Source: Drosophila pseudoobscura
Lineage: Eukaryota > Arthropoda > Insecta > Diptera > Drosophilidae
Direction of reading: 5' to 3'
Length of the DNA stretch: 64,000 nucleotides
NCBI RefSeq assembly: GCF_009870125.1
Contig: NC_046683.1
Location: forward strand, 5,270,001-5,334,000
Shown in pieces: positions 36,451-48,104 of the stretch. The translations under genes and the position numbers were made by a program. How positions within the stretch are numbered: the first letter of the stretch is position 1; each line of letters opens with the position of its first letter. The notes under the pieces were generated by a model. The model had not been told where the DNA came from. It saw nothing but the letters and a program-made list of their open reading frames with translations, and searched no databases.

Positions 36451-38590
36451 TTTGGCACCCCCACCCAGCTCCAGCCCCAGCCCCAGAACCGAATCGAAGC
36501 CCGAAGCGACGCAGCAGCTGCTGGTCCTGCCTCTCGAACAGCCAACATGGCTGCCACATGCCTCCTCTGGATGGCTCCGACGTGTGTGCCAAACGACTGA
36601 TGTAAAATTTAGTAATTAAACCGATAAGCATACGACTATGCACGACTATACAGAAGCAAACAGATGACTGCAGCTCAGCGACACAGGCAGCCGAGAAAAA
36701 CCAGAACATCAAATGTGTATATTTAAAGCAAAAACGGAGGAAAGTAAGAAAGAACGAACGAAAGAACGAAACCAGATGGAAACCTAGTACCCAAGTTGAA
36801 ACATTTTAGCATTATCTAATCCCAAATACATATTAGCGGAGATATGTAAGAACCCAATTTACTTGCTGCAAACATACATACACACATATACAAGTATATA
36901 ATAATATAAAACAAAAAACAAAATTTGAAAAAGAAAACTCTTAGCTCGAAGAAAAAACCGGCATCGAGACACAATTACATTCTTGTTATAATTAAAAAAA
37001 AAAAGAAAACAAAAAGAAAAAACCCTTACAGAATTGTATAATAGTAATGCATACAGATTTAAATAGTAACTATTTATATATATATATATAATTAATATAC
37101 ACCTAAGACGTACACACTGTATACATAGGTATGTATATGCAGAAGGTTTTTTTTTAATGGATTCCCTGTAGGGGATTGGGAAGTATGTATTGTAAGGCGT
37201 TTGCACTCGCAACTAAGACAGAGAGGACGATGTAATTGAAACTTAAATATATACATACATACATATGTACTTGCACTAGCTATTCGAATACATACATACA
37301 TACATAGTATATTAAACCGATCTGCATGTATTTCAATAAGTACATGAATTTCTAGGCAGAATATTTATACATACGATACAATACCATACGATATAGCCGA
37401 ACCCTAAATGTTTCGAAACCAAATCGCAAAAACACACACATACTTAATATAAACGATATACTCGTAAACAAGAAGAAAGAAGCATAAGAATAACAATAGA
37501 ATACCGTTTAGTCAACTCTTAATAGGTCTTTGAATTGCAAATCAATACGAAACAAAACAAAAATTAAAGATCAGCTGTTACAGCTATGTATGTGGCCTGC
37601 GAGTAGAACAGGCACGACTGCAGTTCCTGAGTGCCCCTCCTTGGTTATGTTTTTCAATTCAGTCGTCGCGAGTCACCCTGCTATTGTGATAGCCATCGGT
37701 CGATGTGGCTGCGGTTACACCTGAAAGCACTTTGAACGAGCTTAATACACGCTTCCCATGCTTTCTCTTCAACTTTATTTTACCTTCATACACGCACCCG
37801 CCTGTGTACGTGTACTAAGTATTTATGATATGTTTACCAATTTTTTTTTGTCTCTCAATTAGCAATTACACTTTCAATTGATTCATGGAACGAAACAGCA
37901 GTTATATGTGTGTGTATTTTTATGAATAACTGCCAAGCTAAACCATTTCATGTAGTGGATTTTGAATCAAAAAATACAAAAAACAAAACAAACAAATGGA
38001 TAAAGTTGATGTGGGTGTTTCAAATATAGAAATCACAGCCATAGAAAACTGATAGGATATAGGAGACGTTACGCCCATACTTGCCTCTTGAACGACCTTT
38101 TGGTGTAGATGTCCTTAAGATCGCGAAAGGAGTATCAGCAGAGGCTGAAAACCCAACCCAAAATCGTTTGATTAAGCAAAAGTATTAAATATTTAATAAT
38201 TATAATTAATTTTTTTTCGTACTGCTTTCCTGTTTGTAGAGATTTGAACACTACAATTGTTTGTATTTATGTATAGGATTGTTTTTGAATTTGGAGCATG
38301 CGCCAAATATTCGAAAGAAGAGATCTCTAAACGCGAAAATATATGTAGTACTTTGCAGGCATCATTTAAAATCACAACAACAACAACAATTAAAATGCAT
38401 CAGACAGACACAAAATTTTTTATCAAATTAGCCAAAATCCAAACCATTCTAATTTTAAACAATTTTAAACTAAATTTAAATGATAGAAGGGCTCTTACAC
38501 ATAAGTTTCTTATAATTTTTGCATTGTTTGCTAACATTTAAAATACTAAAATTAAATATGAATAAAACGGATTCAACAAAACAAGTTTTT
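36451..38590 (+). other. kek5: probable kek5 3' UTR
   Basis: AT-rich, non-coding sequence with TACATACATACATA tracts (37,250-37,310), a TATATA run near 37,075 and many short A-rich patches, typical of a long Drosophila 3' UTR. A candidate AATAAA lies at 38,561-38,566. Where transcription really ends cannot be read from sequence alone. Confidence 0.4.
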
Positions 38591-39289
38591 TTTTAAATTA
38601 TATTAGATCTGCTGGGGCTTGGCGATCGCAGGTGTACATTCAATTCATGTAAATCCGTTGCACAACCAGAACCCGTATAGTATACACATGCATATACTTA
38701 TACATCTGTTCTTGATCAGAATCAACAGTCTGCTTCTGAAGTATTCTCCATCAAACTCGTCTATTCATCTTCAGCACAGTCAGTTTAGTGAGCTGGGGAC
38801 AATCCTTGAGGAGCCCAAGGATAGGCACTCTGCGACGTCGGCGGAGGTGCTAGCCGAGGCAGCGAGCAACGAAGCTTAACGATGATGACCGTTAACCGAT
38901 AACCGATAACCGATGAGAGGAAAGCGGACGGTCTCACTAGACGATCCAGCGCGTACATGTTGGTTTGGTGGCAAAGAAGAACCAGTCCAGAGAGGAGTCT
39001 CTGAGGAAGATAAAGGTGAAGTCGTGGAGACGTAGGACCGGAGTCTGAAGGAGGGAGACTAGGACTGGAGATGAAAGTCAAGGGCAGCAGTGGCGATCGA
39101 CCACACACTGGAGGACAACGCCAGGACAGTGTGGTTATCGGTAAGAGGTTGAGGCCGAAGATTGAGAGGCTTTGAGGTTAGCGGAAGAGCCAGGGGGAGC
39201 TTAGGGGAAGAGAAGCACAGCAGGAGGCCATCGATTAGCCAACCTTGGGCCAGTCAAGAAGGTTGAATTTACGGAGAGGAAGCAATTAC
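38591..39289. other. gene-free spacer left of the palindrome
   Basis: No gene seen. A short GTTAACCGATAACCGATAAC repeat lies near 38,890-38,910, followed by GA-rich sequence up to the start of the fold-back element. Confidence 0.4.
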
Positions 39290-40077
39290 GAGATTTTGAT
39301 GCCGTTCGACTGTCTGTACCATCACGATCCTGGGAGAGTCGGACCCCCACAGATCTGGCCCTAGTTGTCTGAGATATAGCCTTCCGAAGATTCGGATTGG
39401 AAAATACTGGTTTCTTCTGTACGCTATATCTCTGCTATACTTCAGCTGATTGAGGCGCAGCATGTCTTCTCGTGATCGGGCGACTCCTGCCAATCGACTG
39501 CCACCGGAAAAAAGGACATCAATTTTTTCACGATTTTCGCGAAAAATCATGATGTAACCATCATTAAATTTGCCAAAAGTCGGCCTCATTTTCGAAGTCG
39601 AGATTTTGATGCCGTTCGACGGTCTGGACCATCACGATCATGGGAGAGTGGGTCCCTCACAGATCTGGCCCTATTTGTCTGAGATATAGCCTTCCGAAGA
39701 TTCGGATTGGAAAATACTGGTTTCTTCTGTACGCTATATCTCTGCTATACTTCAGCCGATTGAGGCGCGGCATGTCTTCTCGTGATCGGGCGACTCCTGC
39801 CAATCGACTGCCACCGGAAAAAAGGACATCAATTTTTTCCCGATTTTCGCGAAAAATCATGATGTAACCATCATTAAATTTGCCAAAAATCGGCCTCATT
39901 TTCGAAGTCGAGATTTTGATGCCGTTCGACGGTCTGGACCATCGCGATCCTGGGAGAGTGGGTCCCTCACAGATCTGGTTATATTTGTCTGAGATATAGC
40001 CTTTCGAAGATTGGCATATCACTAAAATACTGGTTTCTTCTGTACGCTATATCTCTGCTATACTTCAGCCGATTGAG
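39290..40077. repeat. 310-bp tandem units, left arm
   Basis: Units begin at GAGATTTTGATGCCGTTCGA at 39,290, 39,600 and 39,910, a constant 310-bp period. The third unit stops after about 168 bp at GATTGAGGCG. Units are over 90 per cent alike by eye. Each contains an open frame on the strand opposite (with IMIFRENREKIDVLFSGG), but 310 is not a multiple of three, so no continuous protein crosses units. Confidence 0.9.
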
Positions 40078-40139
40078 GCGCTCTTGTAGGTCCATTTTAT
40101 CCTTCATCTGTATTCATCTTATTTCTTCTTCTTAAGTTA

Positions 40140-40625
40140 TTATTTATTCGTTTACTTTATTTAACTCTTCCTTCCGTTTTAGAGGGTCGCCCAATCCCGC
40201 GGATACCGTTCAGCCCACCATCGCTTATCAGGGGCTTCCCCCTTCTGGTCGAGTGAGCGCTCGATGACGGACGTCCACTCTAGGTGCCTGACCGCGTGAC
40301 ATCGCACGGGGCCACGATGCCGTGTGCCCCTCGGGAAATGGCCTGGGTAGGATACATGCAGAACCGTATCCTTGCAGTACAGAAGCGCACACCTTGAAAG
40401 ATCCGGACCTTCAAGGCCATCTTCATTCTTCGACCTGGCCATCGACAAGGACTTTGACTATGGCGACCGAGGGAGAGGCTACGCGGGCTACTAGACTCTA
40501 GATAGATATCGTTGTTGTTAGATTTAAGGATTTACCCGTCCCTTTATGTGGATAATAGATATACGTATGCTTAATGTTGTTTATTTATTTATACTAGGCT
40601 TAGTTTTGATGAATAAAACTATTGA
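40140..40625. other. unique block of the fold-back arm (mirrored at 42,085-42,590)
   Basis: A non-repetitive segment present in both arms in opposite orientation, with a few indels and substitutions between copies. Read on the minus strand, the left copy has a frame of 89 codons (40,179-40,448) with a plausible composition (VERSLDQKGEAPDKRWW-like end), but it is not recognised. The block ends at GATGAATAAAACTATTG, which reads like a poly(A) signal. It may be captured host or retroelement sequence (inference). Confidence 0.5.
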
Positions 40626-40679
40626 AAAAACATCCTTGTTATATCCTTTTTTGGGGCAATTATCCCGATTACAAAAAGG

Positions 40680-41300
40680 CGTGGCACGCCCAGATCGGCT
40701 CACAAATAGCGGAGAAAACTAAATATTTTTCATTGGGGAAAATGTCCTTGATCCTTGGGAAGGACTGTATCAAGTCCGGGACATTTTTTCGATTTTAGGT
40801 AGCTTTGGCAGGTCCCGATCGGCCCACAAATGGTCGAGAAACTGAAATATGTATAGTTGGGGTTGTTGAAGTCCTTACCGAAGGATCGAGGACATTATTC
40901 TGATCACGGCGAGCCATGGCACGGCCCGATCAGGCCACAAATAACGAAGAAAACAAGATATATATGTCTGTAGGGGGTGTCCTTGATCCTTGATCCTTCA
41001 GAAGGACTGTACTAAATCAGGGACATTTTTCCGATCACAGGAAGCCGTCGCACGTCCCGGTCGGGCCGCACATAAAGGAGAAAACAAGATATATATGTCT
41101 TTAGGGGGTATCCTTGATCCTTGCTCCTTGATAAGGGCTCCTTCAAATCAGGGACATTTTTCCGATCACAGGAAGCCGTCACACGTCCCGATCGGGCTAC
41201 ACTTAAGGTAGAAATCAAGATATAGATATCTGGGGAAAATATCCTTGATCTTTGGTCCTTGATAAGGAATGCATTCGATCAAGGAAGCTAATCCGAACAC
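40680..41300. repeat. ~120-bp tandem units, left inner arm
   Basis: About five diverged units of 110-130 bp, each with CCCGATCGGGCC-like sequence, ACAAATA, GGAGAAAACAAGATATATAT, TCCTTGATCCTTG, AAGGACTGTA and GGGACATTTTTCCGATCACA. The right arm (41,640-42,060) holds about four of them in inverse orientation. Confidence 0.8.
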
Positions 41301-42642
41301 AGGCAGCCGTTGCCCGTCAATTGTTGTACAACAACAACTCTCAACCTGCGACCTCTCAAATGGCCAAAAACGAGAATTTCCAAACTGGGATACCAGGCGA
41401 ACAGAAATCAGCAGAAGGTCGCTGTTTTATTTTTTTAAAATTATTTTTTATTTTGTTTTTCGCTTCCGTTTTGTAGCCCCCAAAAGTATGCCACAGTTTT
41501 TTTAAATCGCTAAAGTTGCTTGCTGCTGATTTCTGTTCGCCTGGTATCCCAGATCTGAAATTCTGGTTTTGGGGCCATTTGAGCGGTCTAATGTTGGGAG
41601 TTGTTGTACAACAATTGACAACAACAACTTTTGTTGTTTTCTCCGTTATCTGTTGCCCTATCTGGGCGTGTGACGGCTTCCTGTGATCGGAAAAATGTCC
41701 CTGATTTAGTACAGTCCTTCTGAAGGATCAAGGATCAAGGACACCCCTACAAACATATATATCTTGTTTTCTTCGTTATTTCTGGCCTGATCGGGCCGTG
41801 CCATGGCTCGCCGTGATCAGAATAATGTCCTCGATCCTTCGGTAAGGACTTCAACAACCCCAACTATAAATATTCCCTTTTCTCGACTATTTGAGGGCCG
41901 ATCGGGACCTGCCAAAGCTTCCTGTGATCGAAAAAATGTCCCGGATTTGATACAGTCCTTCCCAAGGATCAAGGACATTTTCCCCAATGAAAAATATTTA
42001 GTTTTCTCCGCTATTTGTGAACCGATCTGGGCGTGCCACGCCTTTTTGTAATCGGGATAATTGCCCCAAAACAGGATATAGCAAGGAATTTTTTTTCAAT
42101 AGTTTTATTCATCAAAACTAAGCCTAGTATAAATAAGTAAACAACATTAAGCATACGTATATCTATTATCCACATAAAGGGACGGGTATATCCTTAAATC
42201 TAACAACAACGATATCTATCTAGAGTCTAGTAGCCCGCGTAGCCTCTCCCCTGGTCGCCATAGTCAAAGTCCTTGTTGTCGATGGCCAGGTCGAAGAATG
42301 AAGATGGCCCTTAAGGTCCGGATCTTTCAAGGTGTGCGCTTCTGTACTGCAAGGATACGGTTCTGCATGTATCCTACCCAGGCCATTTCCCGAGGGGCAC
42401 ACGGCATCGTGGCCCCGTGCGATGTCACCCGGTCAGGCACCTAGAGTGGACGTCCGTCGTCGAGCGCTCACTCGACCAGAAGGGGGAAGCCCCTGATAAG
42501 CGATGGTGGGCAGAACGGTGTCCGCGGGATTGGGCGACCCGCTAAAACGGAAGGAAGAGTTAAATAAAGTAAACGAATAAATAATAACTTAAGAAGAAGA
42601 AATAAGATGAATACAGATGAAGGATAAAATGGACCTACAAGA

Positions 42643-43087
42643 GCGCCTCAATCGGCTGAAGTATAGCAGAGATATAGCGTACACAAGAAACCAGTATTTC
42701 AGTGATATGCCAATCTTCGGAAGGCTATATCTCAGACAAATAGGGCCAGATCTGTGAGGGACCCACTCTCCCAGGATCGTGATGGTCCAGACCGTCGAAC
42801 GGCATCAAAATCTCGACTTCGAAAATGAGGCCGATTTTTGGCAAATTTAATGATGGTTACATCATGATTTTTCGCGAAAATCGTGAAAAAATTGATGTCC
42901 TTTTTTCCGGTGGCTGTCGATTGGCAGGAGTCGCCCGATCACGAAAAGACATGCCGCGCCTCAATCGGCTGAAGTATAGCAGAGATATAGCGTACAGAAA
43001 AACCAGTATTTTAGTGAAATGCCAATCTTCGGAAGGCTATATCTCAGACAAATAGGGCCAGATCTGTGAGGGACCCACTCTCCCAGG
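42643..43087. repeat. 310-bp units, right arm
   Basis: Inverse copies of the left-arm units: one partial unit (42,643-42,814) and one unit lacking its last ~35 bp (42,815-43,087). The right arm is therefore at least one unit shorter than the left. Confidence 0.85.
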
Positions 43088-43260
43088 AGAGTAACAGAAT
43101 AACAGATTGCACTCTGGATCAGATCGGATCAATATTTTGGTCAGAAGGAACAAATGCAACTCCCAGCCACGCGCTGACTCACACTCTTCCTCGTGCAGTA
43201 TGCGCGCTCTGGCAGAGGGGAGCGAGAAGAAACGCACACTGATTATCGGTACCGGATAAT
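43088..43260 (+). mobile_element. DINE-1-like 3' fragment abutting the palindrome
   Basis: Directly after CTCTCCCAGGA come TCTGGATCAGATCGGATCAA, TTTTGGTCAGAAGGAACAAA, CACACTCTTCCTCGTGCAGT and ATGCGCGCTCTGGCAGAGG, ending near ATTATCGGTACCGG. This is the 3' half of the DINE-1-like unit. No 5' half is seen left of the palindrome. Confidence 0.6.
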
Positions 43261-43596
43261 GTTGCACACTGCGTCTGGGTTATTTTGAATATTCAGAGGC
43301 AGCTTAAATGCTGAATAAGCTGTTCTGCTTCCCTCCCATAAATTTGCTGCAATGTCAGATGATCCAACTGCCAATGCGATGAGAAACTTTTTGCCAGTTC
43401 CAACTGGTGCACCAAAAATATGTTTATAACTGCTCGATACACTTGCTGGCGTTGTCGAACATTTTCTCTGTCTCCGTTTCAATTTTCTTGTTGATCGCGC
43501 CTCTTTTGATTGAGATTCACGGAATTGCGACATGCTCACACGCAGATTTTCGTTATCTTGTTGGATTTCTTCGTCTGTCCTTCCTCCTCTATGCAT
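43243..43596 (-). CDS. hypothetical 117-residue frame (weak)
   Basis: A minus-strand open frame with a polar, charged N-terminal half (DEEIQQDNENLR, then a KLKRRQRK patch) and a more hydrophobic end (GKKFLIALAVGSSDIAANLW). Its 3' end overlaps the DINE-1-like fragment, and no introns or poly(A) signal are evident. No family is recognised. It could be a small gene or a chance frame. Confidence 0.2.
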   Translation of the reverse strand: MHRGGRTDEEIQQDNENLRVSMSQFRESQSKEARSTRKLKRRQRKCSTTPASVSSSYKHIFGAPVGTGKKFLIALAVGSSDIAANLWEGSRTAYSAFKLPLNIQNNPDAVCNIIRYR

Positions 43597-43599
43597 TAT

Positions 43600-44530
43600 T
43601 CATTCAGCGGTCAAAAGGTAAGTGTAACTCAAACACAGATTGACCAAATTGTTCTTACTGATGAAAATACTGATTGAAAACCTTAAAAATTATATCTAGA
43701 CTATAACTAGTTCTCGGTGGACCACTAGAAGTCAGTTGCTGGCGTTCCACTGTTAACTAGGACGTAGCCAGCTGCTGAGCAAGTAGCTACTGATAATCGA
43801 AGGGTAAGCCGCTTAAACACATTGTCGGTAATCGATCTGGAACTGGTAGGGGGCGGTCCCGGTGCCGAGACAACATGTCTAGTCTACATATGCGTGCTGG
43901 TCACTGTTTTAAAGCCAACAAAATTATATATAGAGCCCCGATAAGTATGTACTTTAAATAAGTACTGAATTTCAGTCACGGATACGGTCAGGTGTGCGTC
44001 AGTGCGTCCTCGATTTAAAGAAAAGAAATAAAGAGTATCATAGCAAGGTTTGTATTACATAAAAAGTCATTAAAAATTAAGGTTTAGATTTGCGTATATT
44101 TAATTACGACTTTATATATACAAACACAATGCGCATGTTAAAAATAGTAAAAATAAATGTATTTAAAAAGAAACAAGCAGTAGTTGTTCACATTATGGTA
44201 TGGTATGGTATACCTACATACGAGTATGTTCACGATGCAGGAAGAGATATACGACACCCGCATATCTTTCCGCCAGCAGTTGCAGTTGTTCTATATTGTT
44301 GCTAAAACACTTGCTGTCTGTGAGTCGGGTGTGTGAATTGATTGATGTGTTCAGGTGCTACCGATCGGCTAGGCGTGACTACATACATACATATAAATGG
44401 AGCGCGATCCCACCTTGTCGCAGCTCGCCCCACCACTGAATTTCTACATTAGATCTATTTCATGTTCGCTCAGAAGTTGGTTTCGATTAGCTCACGATTT
44501 TTAGAGGTTTGTATTTCGTTAATATTGATT
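43600..44530. other. gene-free interval
   Basis: No gene supported. A TATATATAG motif near 43,926 with a CAGTC initiator-like sequence about 45 bp on is the only promoter-like feature, and the spacing is too long for a standard TATA promoter. The right end is the Nat1 3' flank. Confidence 0.35.
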
Positions 44531-44536
44531 TTTATT
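44531..44536 (-). terminator. Nat1: Nat1 poly(A) signal
   Basis: AATAAA on the minus strand, about 135 nt after the Nat1 stop codon. Confidence 0.5.
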
Positions 44537-44671
44537 GTAGTTGCTGTTTTTTATAGAGTTCAGCTCATTTCTGTTTGAAGGGTTTTCTTTAGTTACTTGT
44601 GTTGCAATTTCTGGTGTTGATGCTGTGGTTGTGGTTGTGGTTGTTTTTGTAATGTAGCAGTCTTGTTTGTC

Positions 44672-47600
44672 TTAAGACGCTGTCACTGCAGTGGCCGAAA
44701 CGGAGATCGCTTCACTGGAATCGACATGATTCAATTGGAGCTGTTCCTCCTCAGCGCGTAACTTGGCTGCCTCTTTCTCTTGTAGCTGCGCCTCTAGTTC
44801 CTCTATATTGCGAAAGATGCGAGCGTACTGGAAACGTTGTTGACACGCTTGCTGATATGCAGCAGCCTCCTCCTCACACTCCCCAAACACATCCCCATCC
44901 CGCAGCGCGGTGTAGACTTTGATGGCCTCCTGTGGAATTGAAAAAATTAGTGCCATTAGTATCACCAGTATTAGTATTCTTGGGTTCGGTGCCACCGAAT
45001 ATTACCTCTAAGCGCAGCTTGTTCGGATTGAAGTTGGTGACCAGCTTGATAGCGGTATCCTTTTTACTAGGATCTAGCTCGTAGAGACTACGAGCCCCCT
45101 CGTACAAGTGCAGTATGGATGCGTTGTGCTTGGCAATGAATTCATCGTTGAGCTGCTGGAGCGTCTTGCTGCCTATCAGTTCTTTGGTAGCCTTGTCAAG
45201 CACCTGCTGGACGTTTTCGTTGAACCGCTGTTGTTTAAGAGCGCTGGACAGCGACTTCATGAAGCGAATAATGCAGCTGTGGACCTCAGGGTGCGCTGAA
45301 TTGACGGCACGGGCACGCTGTATCGACTGAAGCATCAATAACGGCTTATTTTTACGATAGTACACCTCGAAGGCCAGTAAATGCGTCTCAATGCGTTCTT
45401 TGGCTAGCTGCTGCAACGGCTTTAGGAAGTCAATGGCCCTTTCTAAGGGTTCGTCCGTCCGCTCCAACTTCTCTGCCACGAGCTCGTCCAGTTGCGGCGC
45501 ATCAGGGTCGGTTTCCTGGCTAGCCTGCTGCTTGGACTTCTGGTGTTGCTCGCGCTTCACTTGTGCTTGCGCGGCCTGCGCGCTTTCAAGCTCGGCTTTC
45601 TTTTTTGCCTTGCGCTGTTTGCTGCGCAGCTTCTTCAACTCAGACGGAGGAAGGTTTTCTGTTGCAGAACAGAGAAACATGTTATTCAAAAACAAAAATC
45701 ACTACCTGGCATTACAACTCGAACAGTGTTAACATACCAATGCCAATCTCTTCAATAGCCGCTTCCGACTTGAGAGGTTTATCATATAAATGTAGGTACA
45801 CCTCAATGGCGCACTTTGAAGCCTTGAAGTAGAACGGATGCTGGCGCAGGACATCCTCCAGCCGCAACAGGCCCACGTATGCCCGAAGCGTCATCTTGCG
45901 CATGCAATATGTATGAAAGTCAAACTGATCCTCGACTATCTCGGCAAAGTGACGCTCTACTTCGTGGCACTTTTTCAACGACTCGCCCCAGCGACCCATG
46001 CGCTGGTAAGCTAACGCACACTCCGTTTGGAACCACATGCACTGCATCTCATTCAGATTATCCATTGCAGAGACACCCTCTCGAGTGAATTTCGCACAAA
46101 TCTCCTCCGCCTCCTGCACCAGGTTAGCGCGCAGCATGTACTTGGCGCATTTTGAATTGATGTAGCTAATTAAAATAAAATGAAATGATAAGTAACATTA
46201 TCAAGGAGGATAGTTATATGAGTATGTAAATATTATGGGAGAGTAATCAATTTCTCGGTACAAACTGCAAGCAAATCGCTTTTTTCAGTATCGCATTTCA
46301 CTTGGAATTTGTCTACGATTGTGATTGAGATTCCTACCGATCGGCTGTATCCATACTCTGAGCCTCCTCCAGCCAGACGTAGGCTTCAACGGCATCGCCG
46401 GCATGCTTGAAAATACGTCCCTTAGTTATAAGAAGTTCGATCAAAGTAGGCGTGTGGTCGATGGCGACATTAATGTAGTCCAGAGCGCGATCTGTGTCCC
46501 GCATGTAGTCGTAGTGCTGCGCCAGAAACAGAGCCGTCCATACAAGCGCAGAGGCTGGCTCAACGGCCGCCCCAGCATCGGCGTCCTCGCGAGAGAAGTG
46601 GCCAGAGCGTGTCAGATTCTCAAAGTAGTCCAGCGTGAGTTTCTCAATAACAGTCGCTTTCTCTGACTCCTGGTGCAGGGTGCGCACGTTAACGAAAAGC
46701 GGTGGAATGCCCTTTCGGAGGCCGCGACGCAAGTACTCGTCAGCTACCGTACGGAACTCCGAGCCACTGGCAACGTTCAACGGCAAACGGCGGGGGCAGA
46801 GCGCGCGTGGATACTTCTCCTGGAACTCACGGTAAACGGCCACCACAGCGCTAGACTCTGAAACCTGCCGAGCGGACAGGTACTGTTCGTAGTAGAGGAC
46901 ATTTTCGGGATTGCGACGAATCAACGATTCAAAGATGGGCACCGCCAAATCATGCTGCCGTAGCTTAATGTATAAATCGCCCATTGTCTCGCGCACGGCC
47001 AACTTATCCACAATCTGTGCGTTGTACTTGATCAAATGGTCGAGGGCCTGCTCCAGGCGCGATGATTCGATGAGTATCTGGTTCTGGTAAAGAAGCAGCT
47101 CTGAATGGCGATAGTCGTGCGCCTCCTGCCAGTGGAGTGAGATGGAAAAGGTGGAAATTGGGAAACAGATTATAAGAATGGAATTAAGAGGTTGCTTTCT
47201 GCTACATACAATCGATGTCTGGGACTGGCTAAACGTTTCCAGTATGTTGTTGGCCATTTCGTAGTCTCTTAGTAGATGATAGCTCATGGCAAACCCAATC
47301 CAGGAAGCGTGTTGAGAAGGCCGCAACGTGAACAGATGATGACGGGTCTCCTTGTACCCCTCCAGATCGCGCATTTGTATCTGAAGCAGCGACAGATCCT
47401 TCAGAATCTGCAGATTGTCCTTTTCCCACTTAAGGGCATTGCGGTAGCACTTAATAGCCTCGTCATATTTCTTATCACTCCTCTGGAGAAGGCCATAGAC
47501 ATGCCAGCAGACATGAGAGCGTAGATCATTGCGCAGACCCAAACGCACATACTTGTATGCCTCTTCACGTCTCCCCAGTCCGTTCAGAGTGAGACCTTTC

Positions 47601-48104
47601 ATCGCCAGTGTCTCCCCGTGTTCCATGTACTTGGGGTTGGATAGTATCTGCTTTGCCAGCTTGAGGCCATTTTTGTACTGCTTTAGCTCGTAGCATTTCT
47701 GTGTAGAGGAGTAGAGAAAAAAGGCAAATAGTAGAGCCGCAGCATTGGTTCACTAGTCAATAACATTTTATACATCCCGCCCAACGAAAAAGTTTGAGGT
47801 TATGCGACCGACGAAAACCCCAAACAACCAAACGTAGTTCAATATAAGCTGCGGATTCAAGAGTTCGCAATTCCAAGTTGGGAATGTAGCTGGTTGGGTT
47901 TCAGCTTGGGCTATTTCTGCAGCAGTGCCTAAAATAGGCACGCCATAAAAAAAAGCACATGGATGTTGATGGCGAGCGCTGCAGTCGGAAGCCGGCAAGG
48001 AATTTTTCCACTGGCAAGTGGGCGGAAAAAATATTTGTACAACTTACTAGTAGCTTTCGGAAAAGCGCACCCTCCTTGGGCGGCAGTGGATCACTGGAAG
48101 GCAT
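44672..48104 (-). CDS. Nat1: Nat1/NAA15, auxiliary subunit of NatA N-acetyltransferase
   Basis: Six exons: 48,104-48,048; 47,698-47,210; 47,125-46,338; 46,165-45,738; 45,658-45,006; 44,929-44,672. Together they give 890 residues, matching my recollection of the fly protein length. NAA15 is the TPR scaffold that anchors the catalytic subunit NAA10/Ard1 to ribosomes for co-translational N-terminal acetylation. Visible support: the N-terminal [20 protein letters not shown], successive TPR helices ([38 protein letters not shown]), the linker around [20 protein letters not shown] and the conserved basic helix [20 protein letters not shown]. All junctions are GT-AG and in phase. The exon 5/6 junction could use an acceptor three bases later, dropping one Glu. 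The gene converges on kek5 and diverges from mRpS14. Confidence 0.95.

Larger units (their letters stand above)
39290..43087. mobile_element. giant fold-back (palindromic) element
   Basis: A roughly 3.8-kb imperfect palindrome centred near 41,465. The left arm is about 2.2 kb and the right about 1.6 kb. Matching landmarks in inverse order include AGGGTCGCCCAATCCCGCGG at 40,182 with its complement near 42,535, ATAGATATCGTTGTTGTTAG at 40,503 with its complement near 42,205, and GATACCAGGCGAACAGAAAT at 41,390 with its complement near 41,530. The spacer of about 80 bp is T-rich. The outer arm is built of 310-bp units and the inner arm of ~120-bp units; copy numbers differ between arms. No transposase frame is present and no target-site duplication is visible. 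The architecture resembles Foldback-type elements or long-TIR DNA transposons such as Galileo, but I cannot match the sequence to either. Confidence 0.85.

Noticed and set aside
39269..40022. Repeated frames containing IMIFRENREKIDVLFSGG in the palindrome
   Set aside because: Each lies inside one 310-bp unit. The period is not a multiple of three, the same frame appears in inverse copies, and no family matches, so they are probably not genes.
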